A DNA stretch of 36,333 nt from Gammaproteobacteria bacterium (GCA_024763185.1 JANTFY010000002.1:1-36333); one strand, 5' to 3'; positions 15,256 to 23,138 are shown, counted from the stretch's first letter. The notes: generated by a model from the letters alone, not told the origin. Numbers and translations are program-made.

Positions 15256-16664
15256 TGGAAACGAATAAAACCCAGGGATGAAAGCAGGACAATAACCAAC
15301 AGAGTTGGGGCGATATAGCGAATCAATATGTTCCAGATTTCAAACAACTGTCTTTTTGACAAATCCAGTGCTTCGAAACTGGCAGAGCGAGGAATCACCC
15401 ACCCCACAAACAGGGCGAGAAACAGGGCCGCCAGTGGTTGCAGGAGATGACTGGAGATAAAAATAATCACATCGTGGAATCCGGCCTCATTAACTACCCG
15501 GTACGCTTCATCACCAAAATAAAGCGTCATGGTAAACCCGGTATCCTGCCACAGGCTGTAGGAAAAAATAGTCCCAAGGCCCAGCAACCAGACTAAAATA
15601 CCGAGCTGAATGGATGCCTTCAAGCGGCTGCATTTAAACTTCTCGCAATAATAAGTCAAAATGGCTTCCAGAATGGCAACAGCGGTGGTGATGGCCGCCA
15701 ACGTCAATAGCAGATAAAACAAGGCTCCAAATAAAGCCCCAAACTGGAACGATCCGAAAACAACGGGCAATACGCGAAAAGCCAGCTCATCTTCCAGCAC
15801 CGGTTCGAGATCAGCCGAAAACACCAGGGCGTTGATGGCCAGCCCGGTAAATATGGAAAATAAAAAATCAATCACAATTATCTGTGTCGCGGCATAACCA
15901 ATCGACACATCTTCGTCGAGATAGGCGCCATAGATCACCATTACACCCAACCCAAGTGCCAGCGTATAAAAAGCACGCTGCAGGGCCAATAATGGCATAT
16001 TGGCATCCACACGTGACCAGTCCGGATACAGGATATATTCAATGCTTTCGGTCATCCCGCTGGAATAGGACGCATAAATCAAGCCGATAACCAGCAATAA
16101 AAGCATCGCTGGCACCAACACGATGAATATTTTTTGCAGGCCGTTTTTTAAATCTCTTGCTCCGATGGCAATCATCAATAAAACAAACAAGGTATGCCAC
16201 AACATCATCGATTCAGAATCAGCCTGGAAATTTCTGAACAGCGCATTGACGCCATCCACGGTAGCGCCACTATAAACACCAAGGCCTGTTTTGAAAAAAT
16301 AGGCCAATGACCAGCCGGATACCACGCTGTAGGAAGACAGAATCAAAAAACCGGCAAACAGTGAAAAAATGCCGATGAATTTCCAGAAAATGGAAGCCTT
16401 GTATTGCGCAGCCGTTCTATCGAAAGCATCGACGATGTTACCCCGGCTCATGCGTCCCAGCATAAACTCACTCATTAACAACGGCAGGCCGAGTAACAGC
16501 AGAAACAAGGAATACAATAATAAAAATGCACCGCCGCCATTCTCTCCAGCCATCACCGGAAAAGTCAGGAAATCACGCAGACTGATCGTTGCACCGGCAG
16601 CAATCACCACAAAAGTGGAATGCCCGCGCCAGAAAAACAATGAATTTTTATTATTCGATGCCAT
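15252..16664 (-). CDS. Neurotransmitter:sodium symporter (NSS/SNF) family transporter
   Basis: This 470-residue integral membrane protein has about eleven or twelve hydrophobic segments. The family signature is SLRDFLTFPVMAGENGGGAF followed by LLGLPLLMSEFMLGR, matching TM1 and TM2 of LeuT-type proteins (consensus N-x-WRFPY...NGGGAF, G-P-L-x-x-E-x-x-x-GR). The usual GNxWRFP is altered to LRDFLTFP, so the sodium and substrate site of TM1 may differ from LeuT. Bacterial members import amino acids with Na+; the substrate here is unknown. It overlaps the ratA start by three bases. Its upstream side faces the tRNA-Ser terminator. Confidence 0.9.
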   Translation of the reverse strand: MASNNKNSLFFWRGHSTFVVIAAGATISLRDFLTFPVMAGENGGGAFLLLYSLFLLLLGLPLLMSEFMLGRMSRGNIVDAFDRTAAQYKASIFWKFIGIFSLFAGFLILSSYSVVSGWSLAYFFKTGLGVYSGATVDGVNALFRNFQADSESMMLWHTLFVLLMIAIGARDLKNGLQKIFIVLVPAMLLLLVIGLIYASYSSGMTESIEYILYPDWSRVDANMPLLALQRAFYTLALGLGVMVIYGAYLDEDVSIGYAATQIIVIDFLFSIFTGLAINALVFSADLEPVLEDELAFRVLPVVFGSFQFGALFGALFYLLLTLAAITTAVAILEAILTYYCEKFKCSRLKASIQLGILVWLLGLGTIFSYSLWQDTGFTMTLYFGDEAYRVVNEAGFHDVIIFISSHLLQPLAALFLALFVGWVIPRSASFEALDLSKRQLFEIWNILIRYIAPTLLVIVLLSSLGFIRFQ

Positions 16665-16726
16665 AAATAAGCTTGTCAGACCGGGCAGATTATTATCCTG
16701 AACTAAGTTAAAGGAGTAAACCCAAA

Positions 16727-16760
16727 TAAAAAAGCCCCAACTAGTAATTAGTTAGGGCTT
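16727..16760 (-). terminator. Rho-independent terminator of tRNA-Ser
   Basis: On the minus strand AGCCCTAACTA and TAGTTGGGGCT pair with one mismatch around a short loop and are followed at once by a run of T (plus-strand A at 16727-16732). It lies directly downstream of the tRNA and upstream of the NSS transporter gene. Confidence 0.85.
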
Positions 16761-16765
16761 AAGTA

Positions 16766-16853
16766 TGGCGGAGAGCGAGGGATTCGAACCCCCGGACGGT
16801 TTCCCGTCAACGGTTTTCAAGACCGCCGCTTTCGACCACTCAGCCAGCTCTCC
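16766..16853 (-). tRNA. tRNA-Ser (anticodon UGA)
   Basis: The 88-base sequence folds as a class II tRNA. The acceptor stem is GGAGAGC/GCTCTCC with discriminator G and an encoded CCA. The D arm is GCTGAGTGGTCGAAAGC. The anticodon loop is CTTGAAA, giving anticodon TGA at 16817-16819. A long variable arm (TTGACGGGAAACCGTC) and the T arm GGGGGTTCGAATCCC follow. The long variable arm and G discriminator fit serine. It reads UCA and other UCN codons. A leader of about 100 bases and a -10 box lie upstream. Confidence 0.97.
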
Positions 16854-16917
16854 TGTTTTTTAAATTGTATGTCTGGATAACCAAAGTTTATTGTCTATTC
16901 AGCTATCTCAAGCGCTG

Positions 16918-16934
16918 TCGAAACCTTGTTTCGA
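16918..16934. other. Perfect 7-bp hairpin in the tRNA-Ser leader
   Basis: TCGAAAC, a CTT loop and GTTTCGA form a stable hairpin about 65 bases upstream of the mature tRNA 5' end, inside the presumed primary transcript. It could be a processing signal. No gene lies between the tRNA and yccA (16854-17193); that stretch holds this hairpin and the two promoters listed next. Confidence 0.5.
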
Positions 16935-16962
16935 GCATGTTATGCGTGTCCGAAGGCGCGCT

Positions 16963-16968
16963 ATTATA
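16963..16968 (-). promoter_or_regulatory. -10 box of the tRNA-Ser promoter
   Basis: A perfect TATAAT on the minus strand is followed directly by AGCGCGCC, a GC-rich discriminator typical of stringently controlled stable-RNA promoters. The -35 region 17 bases upstream (GATGAC) is weak. This would start the tRNA transcript near 16955. Confidence 0.6.
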
Positions 16969-17119
16969 AACATTTCCAGAATAGAGTCATCCATTTTTTC
17001 TGTTAGCGCAACATTGAAATATCAGCAATTGGGCTTATTTAATTTACTGTGCAAATGATATTCTTATTTTAAATAACTTAGTTTTTGTAAGTGTTTGTTT
17101 TTTAATCATGTTTTAATAC

Positions 17120-17148
17120 TTGATATGCTAGTCTACGGAACCTAGAAT
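17120..17148 (+). promoter_or_regulatory. Sigma70 promoter of yccA
   Basis: TTGATA (17120-17125) and TAGAAT (17143-17148) are separated by exactly 17 bases. Each hexamer is one base off or close to consensus. Transcription would begin near 17155, giving a 5' leader of about 40 bases with AGGAGA six to eleven bases before the ATG at 17194. Confidence 0.75.
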
Positions 17149-17193
17149 AGCTTAAACGTGTCTTAGCACTATATTTACTTACAGGAGAACATA

Positions 17194-17856
17194 ATGCAAT
17201 TGAACACTACTATCGCACGCTCTGAAGCGTCGATTCTACAAACCAACAAGGTGATACGAAACACCTATATTCTGCTTTCCATGACACTGTTGTTCAGTGC
17301 CGTAACTGCAACAGTCGGTGTTCTCACCGGTGCTTCATTTGGCATGGCCCTGGGCGCTGACATTGTCGCAATTGTTATGTTGTGGTTTGTTTTACCCAAA
17401 ACGGCCAACTCGGCCTCGGGTATTCCAACCATTTTCGCCATTACCGGTTTACTCGGATATGGTCTGGGTCCGGTCCTAAGTCATTACCTGGCAGTGAACC
17501 CATCCATTGTAATGACTGCTTTAGGCGGTACCGGGGCCATTTTCCTGGCTTTGTCGGGTTATACACTGACCACCCGTAAAGATTTCAGTTTTATGGGCGG
17601 CTTTTTAATGGTCGGCCTTTTTGTTGTTCTAGGCGCGGCACTGTTAAATATCTTTTTCGCCTGGCCGGCACTTTTCCTGGCGGTCAATGCTGGCATCATT
17701 CTGGTCATGAGTGGCTTAATTTTGTACGAAACTTCTTCCATTATTCATGGTGGAGAGACCAATTATATTATGGCCACAGCCAGTTTGTTTCTGTCAATCT
17801 TAAACCTGTTCCAGGCCCTGTTACATCTTCTGGGTGCTTTTTCAGGCGATGATTAA
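17194..17856 (+). CDS. yccA: YccA, Bax inhibitor-1 family membrane protein
   Basis: This 220-residue protein has seven hydrophobic segments and belongs to the BI-1/TMBIM family. It matches YccA landmarks: ILQTNKVIRNTYILLS at the N-terminus, GIPTIFAITGLLGYGLGPVL, YTLTTRKDFSFMGGFLMVG, and the closing ILYETSSIIHGGETNYIMAT. E. coli YccA is a substrate and modulator of the FtsH protease in the inner membrane. The gene has a good sigma70 promoter and a clear terminator, so it is a single-gene unit. The tusE gene that often follows it in other gammaproteobacteria is absent here. Confidence 0.95.
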   Translation: MQLNTTIARSEASILQTNKVIRNTYILLSMTLLFSAVTATVGVLTGASFGMALGADIVAIVMLWFVLPKTANSASGIPTIFAITGLLGYGLGPVLSHYLAVNPSIVMTALGGTGAIFLALSGYTLTTRKDFSFMGGFLMVGLFVVLGAALLNIFFAWPALFLAVNAGIILVMSGLILYETSSIIHGGETNYIMATASLFLSILNLFQALLHLLGAFSGDD

Positions 17857-17887
17857 ACGTCATTAATCAGACGAAACTTCATACCAT

Positions 17888-17914
17888 GGCCGCTTTTAAG
17901 AAGCGGCCTTTTTT
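17888..17914 (+). terminator. Rho-independent terminator of yccA
   Basis: GGCCGCTT (17888-17895) and AAGCGGCC (17901-17908) form a perfect 8-bp stem with a five-base loop, followed by six T. It ends the yccA transcript 20 bases before the next small gene. Confidence 0.93.
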
Positions 17915-17934
17915 ATTGTTACGGGGAACAAATT

Positions 17935-18117
17935 ATGGACTGGTTGAAAATAGTGTCCGCTTTAATGCTGGTGGCAATGATGTTTATGCTCTATCCCAGC
18001 CTTAAACATGCAACCAAAAACTCTCCTGATGCCAGCAAGGAAGATTGGCTGTCAGTCATTAAACCACTGGTGTTTGTGGTTGTTTTTGTTATCGCATTGA
18101 TCATTCTGGTGCGCTGA
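17935..18117 (+). CDS. Small two-segment membrane protein
   Basis: This 60-residue protein has two hydrophobic segments (about residues 5-23 and 40-59) joined by a polar loop, HATKNSPDASKEDW. I do not recognise the family. GGGGAA lies seven to twelve bases before the ATG, and the amino acid content is sensible for a membrane protein, so I judge it a real gene. It starts just after the yccA terminator, so it needs its own promoter or read-through. It converges on the dynamin-like gene with 84 bases between stops. Function unknown. Confidence 0.7.
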   Translation: MDWLKIVSALMLVAMMFMLYPSLKHATKNSPDASKEDWLSVIKPLVFVVVFVIALIILVR

Positions 18118-18201
18118 ATGATGCCAAGGACAGCTCCCTAAGAAGACTAAGAAGCGAGTTTTTATTAACCCATTGGCCTTAGAAGCGGTTTTTGAATCAG
18201 T

Positions 18202-19701
18202 CTAGTCGAGCTTAATGGAAGGTGTGTTTAATTCCAGGGAAGTTGATTCTACCGATTTCAGGTCATCCAGTGCTTCCTTCCGCCCGGACGGATTAGCAAA
18301 ACTGTCATTCAACTTTTGTACAAAGTGCCCTGAATTCTCGATCACAGCCTGAATCTTTCGAGCGGTGCGCCGGCTCCACCCGACCGGTGAGGTATTGAAT
18401 ACACTCCTCCAGATACTGGTATTTTTATCAAAAGCCGTTACCAGATTACCTGGCATGTCAGAACGCGGTAAATGCCTGGATATGGTGGAAGCCCAGAATT
18501 GGCGTGTAAACAGATGCACGCCAAAAAATACGATAAAAACCAGCACTAGCGTTAAAACGCCGGTTAAAGGGTTTGCCTGATAAGAATCTATTAACGCGCT
18601 GGGTTTGAGGTAATGCCAGGCATCCTGCGTTGTAACCACGTAGGCAAATAAGCCAAGTAGCAGGCCGTAAATAACGGTATTACTGATCAATACGCGATTA
18701 CTCCACTTGCGAATAGCCTCTTTCAGGGCCGGTACCGCTTTGGTTTCTATATCATTGGCGGTTTTTTCAAGTGCTCCGATAATTCGGTAAGCCCTCTCAG
18801 TCTCAACCTGCTGCATGCGGTCATAAATCGCATCCAGGTCGGCATCTTTTTTGGTCTTAAAACGTTCCTGAAGTTTTCCATCACTGATATTGATGGCCGA
18901 GGCTTCATCATAGATCATGTAAAACTTTCCAGCCGTCAGCCCGCTTTGCGACAAAGCTCGTTGCCAGGCACCGACGACCTCTTCCGGATTATCTTCTTTA
19001 GCAGCCGTATCAATCTGATTAAGAATATATAAAAACTTGCTGGAGTCGGTTCGCTGAATGGTTTTAGTGACCAGGTGTTCCAGGGTATCCTTCATCGCAC
19101 CGGGCTCAGGATGACGGGCATCAAAAAACACCAAAACCAGGTCTGAAAGATCAATAATATGGTCGGTAATTCTCAGGGTTGAGTTGCGTTGGGCATCCGC
19201 GTCAAAACCGGGTGAATCGATTAGTATCTTGCCCTTGATAGGTTGTGTGGGACTGGTTTTTAGCTGCAGGTAGGCATTCACCCTTTCACCCTCTCCCGGA
19301 GCAACCTTTTCGATATCTTCACTGATATTAAAAAACGGAAATCGCGGGTCTGCATCAAGAGCCAAGCCGGGTAAAACCCGCGAGCTGTTATCATTGGTAT
19401 AACAAATCACCGTGAATTTATCATCAACAGCCTGATTGCCGGATGACTGTAGCTTTGTACCCAGAAAAGAATTGATAAAGGTGGATTTACCGGCGGAAAA
19501 GGTCCCCAATACAGAGATTAATGGCCACCAGGGTATCTGTGTGGCATAAGATTCATCCCGCGATATCAGGCCCATTCGATAGGCTATATTGTCCAGTTCC
19601 TTGAAACTTTTTACCGCCTCAATAAGGATTGGGTTTTCCTGCTTAAGGTGTTTTTCGAGATTTTTAAGACGGTTCTCTATCGCTTTCCTGGGGTAGAACA
19701 T
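18202..19701 (-). CDS. Dynamin-like GTPase with two C-terminal membrane segments
   Basis: This 499-residue protein has a dynamin-type G domain. The P-loop GTFSAGKST is at about 66-74, the G3 motif DSPGFD at about 162-167 and G4 NQID at about 228-231. A helical region follows (about 290-335), then two hydrophobic segments (about 336-356 and 378-398) separated by a polar loop, and a C-terminal helical tail. Bacterial dynamin-like proteins bind and remodel membranes. Here the paired segments would anchor it in the inner membrane as a hairpin, with both the GTPase and the tail in the cytoplasm. It lies 32 bases after the coiled-coil membrane protein gene, so the two are probably one operon. No second dynamin gene, as in paired DLP systems, is adjacent. 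Confidence 0.88.
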   Translation of the reverse strand: MFYPRKAIENRLKNLEKHLKQENPILIEAVKSFKELDNIAYRMGLISRDESYATQIPWWPLISVLGTFSAGKSTFINSFLGTKLQSSGNQAVDDKFTVICYTNDNSSRVLPGLALDADPRFPFFNISEDIEKVAPGEGERVNAYLQLKTSPTQPIKGKILIDSPGFDADAQRNSTLRITDHIIDLSDLVLVFFDARHPEPGAMKDTLEHLVTKTIQRTDSSKFLYILNQIDTAAKEDNPEEVVGAWQRALSQSGLTAGKFYMIYDEASAINISDGKLQERFKTKKDADLDAIYDRMQQVETERAYRIIGALEKTANDIETKAVPALKEAIRKWSNRVLISNTVIYGLLLGLFAYVVTTQDAWHYLKPSALIDSYQANPLTGVLTLVLVFIVFFGVHLFTRQFWASTISRHLPRSDMPGNLVTAFDKNTSIWRSVFNTSPVGWSRRTARKIQAVIENSGHFVQKLNDSFANPSGRKEALDDLKSVESTSLELNTPSIKLD

Positions 19702-19733
19702 AAACGGTGATATGATGGATTGTATGGATTTTG

Positions 19734-20177
19734 TTAGGGTATAAAACCGGTAAACATGCCCATCGGTTTGGATAAGTCACGCATATCACGGCGCATATAG
19801 TAGGTGGAAGCCGCCATTGAATTGGTGTTGTAGGTCATGGTAGCAACATTCTGCGTCATACTTTTGATATTGTTATCCATGTTGCCAATATTATTACCCA
19901 TTTTGACCATGGTGTGATCCATGGTTCTGACGGTATTAGTTAATTCATTCATATTTCTGTCAACTGATATCGTCAGAGTGGTGATCGTCAGACTCAGGTT
20001 GTGTACGTCGCGAGATAAGGTGTAAATCAGATAAAACCCATAAACCGCTAAAACAATGAAAGCAATCATCGAAGGATAAACAATCAATTCCCAGCGCTTG
20101 GCACTGTTTTCAAACGTATCGGCTAAACGCTCCATACATTCGTTATCAAGATTTATCTTGGGTTCAGATTTATTCAT
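19734..20177 (-). CDS. Membrane-anchored coiled-coil protein with Met at every seventh residue
   Basis: The 147-residue protein has a cytoplasmic N-terminus of about 30 residues, one hydrophobic segment (about 31-53) and then an unbroken heptad pattern from about 58 to 132. One core position is V58, I65, V72, L79 and then Met at 86, 93, 100, 107, 114, 121 and 128. The other core position carries V83, M90, I97, I104 and V111. The outer faces are rich in Asn and Thr. This predicts a long periplasmic coiled coil. ATG 20177 is chosen over the TTG at 20180. It lies directly before the dynamin-like gene and 203 bases after the TPR gene. Function unknown; I do not recognise the family. Confidence 0.8.
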   Translation of the reverse strand: MNKSEPKINLDNECMERLADTFENSAKRWELIVYPSMIAFIVLAVYGFYLIYTLSRDVHNLSLTITTLTISVDRNMNELTNTVRTMDHTMVKMGNNIGNMDNNIKSMTQNVATMTYNTNSMAASTYYMRRDMRDLSKPMGMFTGFIP

Positions 20178-20293
20178 CAATATTCTCAGAGTAAATTTAT
20201 CGGATAAACTAATAACAGTGTTATATAACTAATAAAATTATACGTGAAAATGTAAAAATTATCGACCTCTTTATATTAACAATTGCTAATATA

Positions 20294-20307
20294 TTAATGT
20301 GCATTAA
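20294..20307. promoter_or_regulatory. Inverted repeat upstream of the coiled-coil gene
   Basis: TTAATG, two bases, CATTAA form a 14-base inverted repeat in an AT-rich stretch about 120 bases upstream of the 20177 start. It may be an operator for the coiled-coil/dynamin unit. The evidence is only its symmetry and position. Confidence 0.3.
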
Positions 20308-20328
20308 CCGATCAGCGTAATAGAAAGC

Positions 20329-20347
20329 CCAACTATTGCTTTGTTGG
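20329..20347. terminator. Weak hairpin after the TPR gene
   Basis: CCAAC and GTTGG pair around a nine-base loop 37 bases beyond the TPR stop codon. On the plus strand TTTTT follows; on the minus strand, the relevant one, only GCTTTC follows. It may act as a weak terminator between the ParA-TPR unit and the coiled-coil/dynamin unit. Confidence 0.35.
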
Positions 20348-20383
20348 TTTTTATATAGAAAGGATGTGGCAGCCAGGTTTCGA

Positions 20384-20989
20384 TTATTGCATCAACTTTC
20401 TTTTAAGTTCTTCACCCAGTTCTCTGTTCATAGCCGTCACCGGTGAGACCAATTGTCGGGCATGCTCGTATTGATTGTTTTTAATTAACGCCATGGCTGC
20501 CTGATAGTAATGGCGGGCTGCATTCGGAAAATCATTCAACGCATAATAAATATTACCCAATTCTCCGAGGTAATCTGCATTATCTTTTTCTTTCTGTATC
20601 AATTGTTGATAACTGGCGATGGCTTTTTGATAGTCTTTATCCCAGTAAGCCTTACGAGCCTGAAAAAGTAATTCATCCTGCTCAATGATTACTTCTGAAA
20701 CCGTTGGTTGGCTCTCTATGAAAACTACTTCTTTTTGATCCGATACAGAAGTTTGTTGTTCTCTTGAAACAATGCTTTCGGGCTGACTTTCAACGGATTC
20801 ATTTTTGGCCGGTTGTGTTTGGTCTTTTTCAGGCTCAACAGTACGGCTTAGAGTTTTATCATCAAGATTTAATAACTGTTGATAAGCCTGTTCAAGCTGT
20901 AACTCTTCACGAAAGTAGTAACCTAAAATCATCAGGCTAACCAAAAATATTGAAAAGCTATGGATTAGCAACCAACGTCCGAAAGTCAT
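20384..20989 (-). CDS. Membrane-anchored TPR protein
   Basis: This 201-residue protein has an N-terminal membrane segment (about 5-25). A long Gln/Glu/Ser/Thr-rich linker follows (about 45-105), which is probably disordered. The C-terminal part has tetratricopeptide repeats, visible as LLFQARKAYWDKDYQKAIASYQ, then ADYLGELGNIYYALNDFPNA and AALHYYQAA-like ARHYYQAAMALIKNNQYEHA. TPRs bind partner proteins. The topology puts them on the periplasmic side. The start lies ten bases after the ParA stop, so they are co-transcribed. Probably a scaffold; no enzyme motif is seen. Confidence 0.8.
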   Translation of the reverse strand: MTFGRWLLIHSFSIFLVSLMILGYYFREELQLEQAYQQLLNLDDKTLSRTVEPEKDQTQPAKNESVESQPESIVSREQQTSVSDQKEVVFIESQPTVSEVIIEQDELLFQARKAYWDKDYQKAIASYQQLIQKEKDNADYLGELGNIYYALNDFPNAARHYYQAAMALIKNNQYEHARQLVSPVTAMNRELGEELKRKLMQ

Positions 20990-20999
20990 GACGGTTTTC

Positions 21000-21635
21000 T
21001 CACTTTTTTGCCGGGTAAAGCTGTTTGGCCAAGTTCAATACTTCCCTGGCTGCCTTACTGGTGGGTTGCATTTCAAAAACCGCCAGACCTTCACTGAAAG
21101 AACGTCGGTAAGCTGTTCTCTGGTAGAGACGCAAATCGATACGGTCGATATGTTTAAGGAAATTTAATGCCTCTTCTGCCTCGTCTGTTTCGCGAACGCC
21201 CCAATGCGTATCCGCGCGGTTGATAAATCCCAGGACTGGTGGCATTTTTTCAGCACTGCCGGACACTTCACGAATAATTTTCAGAAATCTCTGAGTAGAC
21301 CAGATATCAGCCTGACTTGGGGGTACGGGAGTTATAATTCGATCAGCCAGTTTCAATGCTTTTTTCATTGAATCGAAATCCGATGTACCAACATCAACGA
21401 TAACTTCGGTTTTTTTATTTTTCCAGGATTTTAAGGCCGATACATCGTCAAAAACTTCCAGATCAGGATCGTAGCCTTCCTCTTCCCTAATATCGACCAC
21501 GTCTGCCAGAGTTTTTTGGGGATCCAGGTCAAACAAGGTGATAGAACCCTGCTTAATTTTCAACCAGACTGCAAGGTTAAAAGCAACCGTGCTTTTTCCT
21601 GTGCCTCCTTTCAGGTTTCCGATAACAGTAATCAT
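21000..21635 (-). CDS. ParA/MinD-family ATPase (ParF-like size)
   Basis: This 211-residue protein has the deviant Walker A KGGTGKST (residues 9-16), the second Walker-type motif DLDPQ (36-40) and EVIVDVGTSD, then PVPPSQADIWSTQRFLKII. These are features of ParA/ParF/MipZ ATPases, which dimerise with ATP on DNA or membrane to position plasmids, chromosomes or protein complexes. It lacks an N-terminal DNA-binding domain and a ParB gene is not adjacent. This suggests positioning of a protein assembly rather than DNA, although that is inference. The TPR gene follows ten bases later. Confidence 0.9.
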   Translation of the reverse strand: MITVIGNLKGGTGKSTVAFNLAVWLKIKQGSITLFDLDPQKTLADVVDIREEEGYDPDLEVFDDVSALKSWKNKKTEVIVDVGTSDFDSMKKALKLADRIITPVPPSQADIWSTQRFLKIIREVSGSAEKMPPVLGFINRADTHWGVRETDEAEEALNFLKHIDRIDLRLYQRTAYRRSFSEGLAVFEMQPTSKAAREVLNLAKQLYPAKK

Positions 21636-21669
21636 ACTTGGTGATGTCTTATGTCTTATTTATTATTGA

Positions 21670-21702
21670 TGCATGAATTAATTTGTGAAAACGTGCATGA
21701 AT
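21670..21702. promoter_or_regulatory. Two direct TGCATGAAT repeats upstream of the ParA gene
   Basis: TGCATGAAT occurs at 21670-21678 and again at 21694-21702, 24 bases apart, in the 105-base gap between the ParA gene and the gene upstream. This spacing is a little over two helical turns. They may be binding sites for a regulator of a separate ParA-TPR transcript. Confidence 0.35.
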
Positions 21703-21740
21703 CGTTGCAGAGAAGATAGCAGCAAAACAGTATTTAGATA

Positions 21741-22493
21741 TTATTTCACCGCGTTAACTTTGTCGTTTTCAATTATTTTTTTTTCGTAACCTACCGGTAT
21801 AGTAAAGAGCTTATCAGGAATATTTTCAACCACTATATGTTTCAACTCCTGAGAATTTCCATTTGAAAAAGTTTCACGAATGCTGATTTTCAATTCTTTA
21901 TCAAACCATTGCAGACTTTCCTGTACTTCCCCATTGGACAGCTTGATTCGCTGCACCCACTTCTCTGTATCCCGGTTGTCTATTTTCTCACTGCCCAGCC
22001 ATTCCAGCTCGATGGATGTACCGTTAAATAAAGTATGTTTTACCGGTATCATTAATTCCGAATCGAGCCATAGATGCGAAATCAGTTCCTTATCTCCTTC
22101 GTGAGCAATAATCTTCCATTGAATAGCCTGGCGATTATTCAACTCCTGCTTCCCCAGATTTTCACATTTCAGGGCTTTATTACCTTCACAGGGTGAGTCA
22201 ACAGCACTTTCTATACCGATATTAATCTCTTCCAGCGACTTGTTCTCGTAACATAATTGCTGGTCGGTAAAACACATCAGGCTGATGTGCTTATTGGCAT
22301 CAAGTATTTGAATAACCGGCTCTCCATAATAAAAAAATTCCTTACGGATTCGCCCTGATGAGTAATAAAGCTGAGTTGAAATATCTGCCCGCCCCGGAGT
22401 GGACATGACAGCATTGGCGGAAAACTGGATAGCCTGAACAGGTGATGCAAAAAAACAGAGTTGTAACAACAGAATAAAGATAAAAGGCTTCAT
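21741..22493 (-). CDS. Periplasmic protein with internal duplication (LolA/DUF4412-like)
   Basis: This 250-residue protein has a Sec signal peptide (MKPFIFILLLQLCFFASPVQA) and is probably periplasmic. The first part has the strand pattern of lipoprotein-carrier-like folds (GRADISTQLYYSSGRIRKEF, PVIQILDANKHISLMCF). The second part has two related blocks: LWLDSELMIPVKHTLFNGTS..LEW and QWFDKELKISIRETFSNGNS..LKH. The ending IPDKLFTIPVGYEKK is typical of LolA- or DUF4412-type proteins. Four Cys residues in the middle may form disulfides. Its start is two bases after the stop of the secreted gene upstream, so it belongs to the RND operon. It could bind a hydrophobic cargo; this is inference. Confidence 0.75.
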   Translation of the reverse strand: MKPFIFILLLQLCFFASPVQAIQFSANAVMSTPGRADISTQLYYSSGRIRKEFFYYGEPVIQILDANKHISLMCFTDQQLCYENKSLEEINIGIESAVDSPCEGNKALKCENLGKQELNNRQAIQWKIIAHEGDKELISHLWLDSELMIPVKHTLFNGTSIELEWLGSEKIDNRDTEKWVQRIKLSNGEVQESLQWFDKELKISIRETFSNGNSQELKHIVVENIPDKLFTIPVGYEKKIIENDKVNAVK

Positions 22494-22495
22494 TT

Positions 22496-23137
22496 TTAGA
22501 ACATGTTGAACGGTGTGAATGGAAAATCAAGTTTGTCTTCACCACCTAATCCGGGCATGATGCCATTAAAAAATGGTCCCATCATTGCCGGGTTAGTGTC
22601 GCGGAAAATACCATCGGTATATTTGGACTGAAATTCATCCATGCCTCCAAAACCAGGCATGCCGGTACTACCCGGAGGATTATAATAATTAGGATGGCGT
22701 GGATAGATACCAGGGCTTGTACCATAACCAGCATTACCGGCAGGATACCTGCCTGACAAATCCCAGGGATTTGAAGAAATATCACTGGCAGGAGGAAGCG
22801 CTGGTGGCAGACGTCGTTCCGATTCCTGTTCAGCCCAGGGATTATATGGACCATTCACCTGACCATATTGTGGGAACCTGGGAGTATGCTCACGCACGAA
22901 GTTGTAGTGCGGAAAATTGTATCGCTGAGGTGGCTCGACTGTAGTACTTTCCGGTGAAAATTTCATGTTCTCCTGCATTTTAGAGTCCGCATGTTTGTTG
23001 CTCTGAACAGTACCCGACAAGGTTCCGGGAGCGGTCAACAGAATCGTTTTCGAAGCATCTTGTTCAGCGATATTTGCCTCGGCAAAAACTCCGGTGGGAA
23101 TCAACAAAAAAATGTTGATCATCAACTGTTTAATCAT
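22496..23137 (-). CDS. Secreted Pro/Tyr/Asn-rich protein (second of two)
   Basis: From ATG 23137 this is a 213-residue protein with a signal peptide (MIKQLMINIFLLIPTGVFA). A longer open frame extends upstream, but it overlaps the previous gene antiparallel to sense and has no signal peptide. The mature chain is low in hydrophobic core residues and rich in Pro, Gly, Tyr, Asn, Met and Phe. It shares FPQY.GQ and [N/Y]NPW motifs with the neighbour upstream, so the two look paralogous. The C-terminal half has Met-Pro-Gly motifs (GMPGFGGM, IMPGLGG). It is probably disordered or a surface or matrix protein. Composition is reminiscent of sulfur-globule coat proteins, but I see no firm homology. Confidence 0.72.
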   Translation of the reverse strand: MIKQLMINIFLLIPTGVFAEANIAEQDASKTILLTAPGTLSGTVQSNKHADSKMQENMKFSPESTTVEPPQRYNFPHYNFVREHTPRFPQYGQVNGPYNPWAEQESERRLPPALPPASDISSNPWDLSGRYPAGNAGYGTSPGIYPRHPNYYNPPGSTGMPGFGGMDEFQSKYTDGIFRDTNPAMMGPFFNGIMPGLGGEDKLDFPFTPFNMF

Positions 23138-23138
23138 A

